From Seminavis robusta (lineage: Eukaryota > Bacillariophyta > Bacillariophyceae > Naviculales > Naviculaceae): 64,000 nt of DNA. Positions 57,201 to 64,000 of the stretch are shown here, in pieces. The position numbers and the translations under genes are program-made. The stretch is from assembly GCA_903772945.1 (NCBI GenBank), contig CAICTM010000044.1, forward strand, positions 16,548 to 80,547, in the 5' to 3' direction. The notes under the pieces are model-generated. The model did no database searches and was not told the DNA's origin. It saw only the letters and a list, made by a program, of their open reading frames with translations. Each line of letters starts with the position of its first letter. Position 1 is the first letter of the stretch.

Positions 57201-60200
57201 CTTGGATACAGAAACACTGACAGCACCAATCTGGGTGTCATTTCCGGCATAAACTGCTTGGTGTTCCATAGGGCCAGAAGAGCCATCCATTGGCTTCACA
57301 CAGATCTCTGGTGTGGTCGGTCCTGGTCCTGGTCCTGACTTGTCCTCCTTTGGATAGCAATCCTTCACACAGTGGCAATTCACAGTAATGTCAAACCAGG
57401 AGAAAATATCATCCGCAACTGGACCATCGTATTCATAAGCAAAAGCCACAACTTCCGAGTCCTCGACAATTTCACCGGTTGTTGAATTCACCTGAGCTAC
57501 AGTAGCTTGCCCAACAAGAGCCATTGTGAAACTGTCCATATCCAAGCAATTGTATGACCACTTGAAGTCAAACTTGCTGACCCATTCAGACTCTCCTGTA
57601 GAATTGCACCTGTGAGACAAGGACAAGTTTCACGGGCAGGGGGGGGGGCAGGAATGGAATGTGTGAGATTAAAAACTATTCAGCCACATCACAAACAATA
57701 GCAAGTTTATTGCTGGCGCACCAGAAGTATGGGAATGCCTCGGAGTTCAGCTCCCCGTCATCCAGAGGTACAGAGGAGATGCTTTCCCCAATCCAGAACT
57801 CTGTGGAGACCAAAGTCCATTCACCTGTTGCAGTATAAGTGACTTGGAACTTGGTTTCATCATCGACAATTTCAATACAGACTTGGCCTGCTGTGACATT
57901 GGCACCATTGTTGGCCCCAACCATGAGGTCATGGCATTCCTCACGCACAGAAGAATCCTCGGGGGTTTCAACACAAATCTCTGTGCATAGGCATTCACAA
58001 TCCACCATCATCTCGGTGCCGGAGTATAGAGCGGAGCTAGATCCATCAAAGTCTTCCTCAACTGAATAGGCATCAAGCTGTGTACCAGCCGAGTCTTCCA
58101 CAGTAACTTGAGTCATTGTGGTCATGCTGAATCCTGTCATGAAAGCCCCACAGGTTCCATCCTTGGCGGAGATCACAATTGAAGTCTCCCAGGTAGTCTC
58201 ACCGTAAGAAGTGCTAGACCAAGTGTATGGGAACCATGGTGCTTGTGGCACACCAGAGTCGTCCACTGGCATAGTGCCACCGTATCCATCACCTACCCAA
58301 AGGCCACTTGAAACAAGGTTGTAGCCAGGCTTCGTGGTCACAACAACAGACAGTGACATGCTGGGTTCTTTAATAGCTTCAAAGCATACCGTTCCAACGT
58401 CAGTACCACCTTCCGCAGATTCACTACCACCACCGCCACCCGCCATGAGCGTACGGCAATATTTTCCTGCTTCATCTACAGGAGAGATGCACTTTTTAAC
58501 AGGTTTGAAAGTCTTGGTAGGTACCTCAACAAAAGTGGGCTCTGCACTAGGGACGGCTGTTGGTGTTCCAGTGGGAGTTCCAGTGGGAGTTCCAGTGGGA
58601 GTTCCAGTGGGAGTTCCTGTGGGAGTTCCTGTGGGAGTTCCAGTGGGAGTTCCTGTGGGAGTTCCAGTGGGAGTTCCTGTCGGAAGACTTGATGGTGTTC
58701 CGGTGGGAGTGCCCGATGGTGTTCCACTGGGTGTACCTGTTGGAAGACTTGATGGTGTGCCAGTGGGAGTTCCTGTTGGAAGACTTGATGGTGTTCCGGT
58801 GGGAGTGCCCGATGGCGTTCCACTTGGTGTGCCTGTTGGAGTTCCACTAGGTTGACTGGAAGGAGATGAGCTGGGACTTGATGTTGGAGAAGGTGTAGGT
58901 TGTGAGCTTGGTGAATCACTTGGTGAGGAGCTTGGACTCTCAGATGGAGCCACAGATGGGCTTGGAGTTGGCATTCCAGTCGGGGTCTCACTAGGAGAGC
59001 CGGAGGGACCAGACGAGGGGCGTTCTGAGGGGCTAGAGCTTGGTCCAGAGGACGGGCTAGCACTGGGTATTCCAGAGGGGCTTCCTGAGGGAGAATTACT
59101 GGGATCACTGCTGGGGGGTGAACTTGGCAAGGCACTTGGGCCAACAGATGGGGTCAGGGATGGGCTTTCACTTGGTGCACTGCTAGGGTCTGCACTGGGT
59201 GATTCACTGGGGCTGGTGCTTGGGGATACACTAGGGCTTCCGCTGGGTCCGGCACTAGGAGACCCACTGGGGCTCACACTTGGTCCAGCGCTTGGTGATC
59301 CACTGGGGCTGACACTGGGTCCAGCGCTTGGTGATCCACTGGGGCTGACACTGGGTCCAGCGCTTGGTGACCCACTGGGGCTAGAGCTTGGACTCTCACT
59401 GGGTCCAGCACTTGGCGACCTGGGGCTGACACTTGGTCCAGCGCTGGGTGATTCACTGGGGCTGACACTGGGTCCGGCACTCGGTGATTCACTAGGGCTG
59501 ACACTGGGACCGGCACTTGGTGATCCACTGGGGCTTACGCTGGGTCCGGCACTCGGTGATTCACTGGGGCTGACACTGGGACCGGCACTCGGTGATTCAC
59601 TTGGGCTGACACTGGGACCGGCACTTGGTGATCCACTGGGGCTTACGCTGGGCCCGCCGCTAGGAGATCCACTGGGGCTGACACTGGGTCCAACACTTGG
59701 TGATTCACTGGGGCTGGCACTGGGTCCGGCACTCGGTGATTCACTAGGGCTGACACTGGGACCAGCGCTGGGAGACCCACTGGGGCTGACACTAGGTCCA
59801 GCACTTGGAGATCCACTGGGGCTTTCGCTGGGTCCAGAGCTTGGCGACTCACTGGGACTTGCACTAGGTGAACCGCTTGGGCTTAGACTGGGTCCAGCAC
59901 TTGGGCTTGCACTTGGCCCTGCGCTTGGCGCAATGCTGGGACGACTGCTGGGGCTGGAGCTTGGCGATACACTCGGACCCACACTTGGGGAGACACTTGG
60001 GCTGGAACTTGGGACATCACTTGGGCTCTCACTGGGTGCCTGGCTCTCGGTAGGGGTGGAGCTTGGCAGACCACTTGGCTGAGGACTGGATGTTGGTGAT
60101 TCACTGGGTGCAGTGCTTGGGGCAACACTCGGGCCAATACTGGGACTGGCACTTGGTGATGAAGACGGATCAATAGAAGGCGACGTTGAAGGAGAAGCAC

Positions 60201-63200
60201 TGGGCGCGACACTGGGTGTGCTACTTGGCGTCTCGCTGGGACTGGCACTTGGTGTGGTGCTTGGTGTCTCACTTGGGCTGGCGCTGGGATCAATGCTGGG
60301 TGATTCGCTTGGGCTAGCACTTGGTGTCTCACTTGGGCTGGCACTTGGATCAATGCTGGGTGATCCACTTGGACTGGCACTTGGCTCCGAGCTTGGTGTC
60401 TCACTTGGACCAGCACTGGGGCTTGTACTTGGCATCTCACTGGGGCTAGTACTTGGACTCATGCTTGGTGTAACACTGGGTGATTCACTGGGTGCAGTGC
60501 TTGGGGCAACACTCGGGCCAATACTGGGACTGGCACTTGGTGATGAAGACGGATCAATAGAAGGCGACCTTGAAGGGGAAGCACTGGGCACGACACTGGG
60601 TGTGCTACTTGGCGTCTCGCTGGGACTGGCACTTGGTGGGGTGCTTGGTGTCTCACTTGGGCCGGCGCTGGGATCAGTGCTGGGTGATTCGCTTGGGCTG
60701 GTGCTGGGTGTTTCACTTGGGCTGGTACTGGGGATTGTACTTGGACTCATGCTTGGTGTAACACTGGGTGATTCACTAGGTTGTGCACTTGGTGTTGCAC
60801 TGGGGCTTACACTTGGACCTGTGCTTGGCATCTCGCTCGGACTGGCACTCGGAATAGTACTAGGTGTCTGGCTGGGGCTGGCACTGGGTCCGGCACTTGG
60901 TGATTGACTTGGAGACATACTGGGGTCAGTGCTGGGTGACAAGCTTGGCGAGGTCGTAGGACCAACACTTGGTCCTTCACTTGGAGAACTGCTTGGCGAA
61001 ATACTTGGCGAATCACTTGGAGAGACACTAGGTTGACTGCTGGGTGTTGAGCTTGGTGAAGTAGTGGGGCCAACACTGGGAGTTTCACTCGGAGAGCTAC
61101 TAGGGCTAGCACTCGGTGATAAACTGGGCTGAGCACTGGGGGCTTCACTTGGGCCTGTACTTGGTGATGTGCTTGGAGTAGCACTTGGGCTTGAGGAAGG
61201 TTCAGAAGATGGACTCTCACTAGGAGCTTGGCTATCAGTTGGGACAAATGATGGAAGGCCACTTGGATAGGGACTGGAAGTGGGACTCTCGCTTGGACTG
61301 GTTGTTGGAATACCTGTGGGCCTTGCACTTGGACTTTCACTGGGAGAGTTGCTGGGACCTGCGGAGGGGCTGGCAGACGGATCAACACTGGGGCTGGAGC
61401 TTGGACCACTGCTGGGACTTCTTGAAGGACCACCACTGGGGCTGCTGGACGGGCTGCTACTTGGATTGCTACTTGGACTGCTAGAAGGCTCTGCACTGGG
61501 GCTTCCGGAAGGACTTGATGAAGGACTAGATGTAGGCCCACTAGTGGGAATCTTGCTGGGGGGACTGCTTGGTGAACTACTCGGTGAAGTGCTTGGGGAA
61601 AAACTAGGTGAGTCGCTGGGACCAGAAGTTGGGATGCCCGAAGGTGCCACACTGGGGATGGCTGAAGGCCTATCAGATGGGGTATCAGTGGGCCCTGAAG
61701 AAGGTTGAATACTGGGGGAACCAGTGGGTACAATGCTTGGTGGTCTTGTCGGGTCACTGCTTGGCGTTGTAGTGGGATTGTCACTGGGTGATATACTTGG
61801 TTTGTCAGTTGGCCATTGGGATGGAGATTCACTGGGGCTAGTGGATGGAGAAGCTGATGGACCACTTGTGGGAATCTTGGATGGACTCTCCGATGGTTCA
61901 GAGCTGGGAGATTCTGATGGGCCAGACGATGGACTTCTGGATGGACTTGCGCTTGGTGCAAGCGAGGGAGACACAGAGGGAGATTCACTGGGGCCAACAC
62001 TAGGTGTGCTACTTGGCGTTGCAGAAGGTGAGCGAGAAGGCGATCCAGATGGAACATCCGAAGGCGATTCAGATGGAACATCTGAAGGAGATCCAGTGGG
62101 AGATCCTGTTGGAATATCTGACGGAGATCCTGATGGAATATCTGACGGAGATCCAGATGGAGATCCTGTTGGGATATCTGATGGAGGTGCTGTTGGAGAT
62201 CCAGTTGGAATGTCTGAAGGAGATCCTGTTGGAATATCTGACGGAGATCCAGATGGAGATCCTGTTGGGATATCTGATGGAGGTGCTGTTGGAGATCCGG
62301 TTGGAATGTCTGAAGGAGATCCTGTTGGAATATCTGACGGAGGTGAAGTAAAACTCTCAGTGGGGCTGGGTGTATCAACACCAAAAGGTGTTGTGCGAGT
62401 GGTGGTTGGACCCTTGGTAACTGAGGGAGGCTTGGTAACAGAGCCAGTGTTTGTGAATGTGTTTTCATAAGTAGGGTATGAGGTCGGGGTGTCTGTAGCT
62501 GCAGGCGGCCTGCTTGCAACACCAGTGTTCGTGTAAGTTTGAATGTAAGTTGGGGCAACTGTCTCTTCACAGTTGTTGTCCAGCGTCTCAACACATGGTA
62601 CCCTGGCATTGTATCCACAAGACTTAGTATTGCCAGAAGATGTCCAATCAACTGCATTACAAACATATGGTTCAGTTGCCACATCGCTTTCGCTGAAGGT
62701 GGCATCATGGACATAAACTTGCACTTCTGCCCAGCCATCTACACACTCTGCGGTGATTTGCTCGACGGCACTGCCAGTGTTGACAGGAGACAGCACCTTG
62801 CTGCACGAATCTTCTCCATACTCTGAGTAGTACACAGCCATCCACTCAACGCTGCTTTCCGTAAAAGTCTGAATAAAATTGACATTGGCACGGCACACAA
62901 TAGTCAGAAACTTGGATGAAGATGACAATTCTGTGCATGAAATCGCAAGCAACATCGAAGAAGCAAACTTACCTGAATGATATTGAAAACAGCATGTGTC
63001 GAGTTTCCGGTCACATGCTCCACCAGAGTCTCATATTCACAACTTTGCCAGACAGCCTGGGGTTCAACCTCCACACAGTTCTTCTCGCCGGTTGGGCTTG
63101 CTGTTGGTTCAAATTCCTTGGGAGGAGCTGGATTGAAGTTTCCATCATCTGAGCATGGATCTGTACAAGGCACATCATAGAACCATTCGCCGAGTTGACT

Positions 63201-64000
63201 GGCGGCTTGAGAATTTGCCTGAGCTAAAGCAGCCCTGCAAGCAATATGGGCAGTGGCATCGTCCTCACTAGAGAGAACTGAGCCATCTGCAGTGTCGCCA
63301 ACATAGACAGCCACAGTTGTAGTTTCACTTCCTCTACATGAGGCAGTATATTGCACCTTTGTATCACCATCCGAGTATGGGCTGGCAGGAGCCCTTGTCT
63401 CACATGCATAGCTGCTGTCAGTGAAGTGCAGAATGGCAAGCACTGGAACTTCACCGTTGTAGAAGCTTTGGTCTACAGTGAAAGTTACAGTACTTTCCTT
63501 CTCAATGCTAACCACAGTGATTGGGATGTTGTCAGCTGTGGAACCCAACGAAGAATCATAAGAATGCTCAGTAACTGCAATAACCCCATCTTCACAGACA
63601 GTAGGTGCTGCACTGGCTGTAGGGGTACCAGTGGGGGCAGGAGTCTTTTTGAATTGTCGCCATGAGTCTGTCGGAGTGGGACCAGACCTGTCCGATGCGG
63701 GCCCAGAGGTAGGAGATGCAGAAGGAGCATCCGTTGGCCATGCAGTAGGAACTGACGATGGACCTGCAGAGGGGCTATCAGTTGGCCATTCAGTGGGGGG
63801 ACTGCTTGGGCTCTCGGATGGAGAAACAGATGGTGCTGGTGTTGGTCCTCCAGTTGGAGCTTTGCTGGGGGTTACCGAAGGAGAAGTCGTTGGACTGGGT
63901 GTTGGACCTCCTGTTGGGGTCTTTGTTGGGGAGCTTGTGGGCATTGCTGAAGGGCTATCAGTTGGCCATTCAGTTGGAGGACTGCTAGGGCTCTCGGATG
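54204..64000 (-). CDS. Giant secreted Ser-Pro stalk protein with five tandem modules (5' partial)
   Basis: Exons (minus): 64000-62973, 62868-57722, 57609-56539, 56453-56262 and 56175-54204; introns of 104, 112, 85 and 86 bp, with consistent phases; at least 3,135 residues. The 5' end is off the window: the frame is open at 64000. Visible order: SPT/SPS stretch; two Cys-containing blocks (about 115-500); a 1,270-residue stalk of SPSxSPS repeats ending in GTPTGTP (about 515-1790); five modules of about 170 residues, most with LxSTEFWIGE, FPYFWCNSTGE, LKWSYLCE and GWFDIxVNCxC (from about 1799); two beta-sandwich-like domains; an acidic linker; a Cys-rich C-terminus. Probably a cell-wall, frustule or matrix protein. 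Modules 2 and 4 carry an intron at the same codon (TG|G of FPYFW). I do not recognise the module family. Confidence 0.9.
58560..62350 (-). repeat. Coding minisatellite: Ser-Pro-Ser stalk
   Basis: Hundreds of short units of the kind SPSxSPSxGP or SPTxTPS, shifting to GTPTGTP units at the downstream end (58560-58720). At DNA level the 12- and 24-bp units are near-identical in runs (for example 59230-59830). The opposite strand also stays open in long runs (LGLTLGPALGD-type), which is an effect of composition only. Confidence 0.9.

Noticed and set aside
59216-62470. Long plus-strand ORFs reading LGLTLGPALGD-type repeats
   Set aside because: Antisense of the SPS stalk. They are open only because the repeat composition avoids stops; the minus frame is spliced to Cys-rich modules and is clearly the real one.

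Overview
The window is eukaryotic nuclear DNA, most likely from a diatom (probably pennate; an inference). The signs are compact genes with many short GT-AG introns; secreted proteins built on Ser-Pro-Ser and Ser-Pro-Thr tracts; N-terminal signal peptides followed by AF or GF motifs of the kind used for import into secondary plastids; a REEP/HVA22 gene, a farnesylated PEX19 and an organellar arginyl-tRNA synthetase; and degenerate retroelements resembling those of stramenopile algae. CTAGCTAG runs and TACCGGTA-type palindromes are scattered through the spacers. Exon coordinates below were worked out by eye from reading-frame continuity, splice consensus and protein similarity; no transcript data were available.

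Layout. 1-13.4 kb: a Gln-rich protein with a WRKY19-like zinc finger (minus, 3' end outside the window), a secreted kexin/subtilisin-type protease (minus), mitochondrial ribosomal protein bS6m (minus), a secreted metzincin-type metalloprotease (plus), a plastid-targeted, probably thylakoid-lumenal PsbP-like protein (minus), and a BTB-domain gene with a frameshift (plus). 13.4-17 kb is repeat-rich: one copy of a dispersed element, then a satellite of about 155 bp. 17-23 kb: a WLM/Wss1-like protease and an NAD(P)-dependent epimerase (divergent pair), a reverse-transcriptase relic, and a six-exon ShK plus prolyl-4-hydroxylase gene with a 12-nt exon. 23-25.6 kb is intergenic with small repeats, including an 11-bp CCAAT minisatellite.

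25.6-34.8 kb: two large surface or secreted proteins. One is a 15-exon gene with four copies of an unrecognised Cys module and 10- and 13-nt exons. The other is a one-pass membrane protein with a Ser/Thr/Pro stalk and four Cys-rich repeats, the third frameshifted. 35.7-43.7 kb is a housekeeping block: REEP/HVA22, arginyl-tRNA synthetase, PEX19 and a CRAL-TRIO-like protein. 43.7-54 kb is accessory: a palindromic MITE-like element, a coiled-coil ORF with an in-frame TAG inside a repeat family, a 30-bp minisatellite, a copia-type relic and a 0.2-kb tandem repeat. 54.2-64 kb (minus) is the 3' part of a giant gene, at least 3,135 residues, with a Ser-Pro-Ser stalk of about 1,270 residues followed by five tandem extracellular modules and two beta-rich domains; its 5' end lies beyond the window.

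Together the secreted proteases, the prolyl hydroxylase and the three stalk or repeat proteins suggest a region rich in cell-surface, frustule or extracellular-matrix biology next to ordinary organelle genes. Whether these genes act together is not shown by the sequence.
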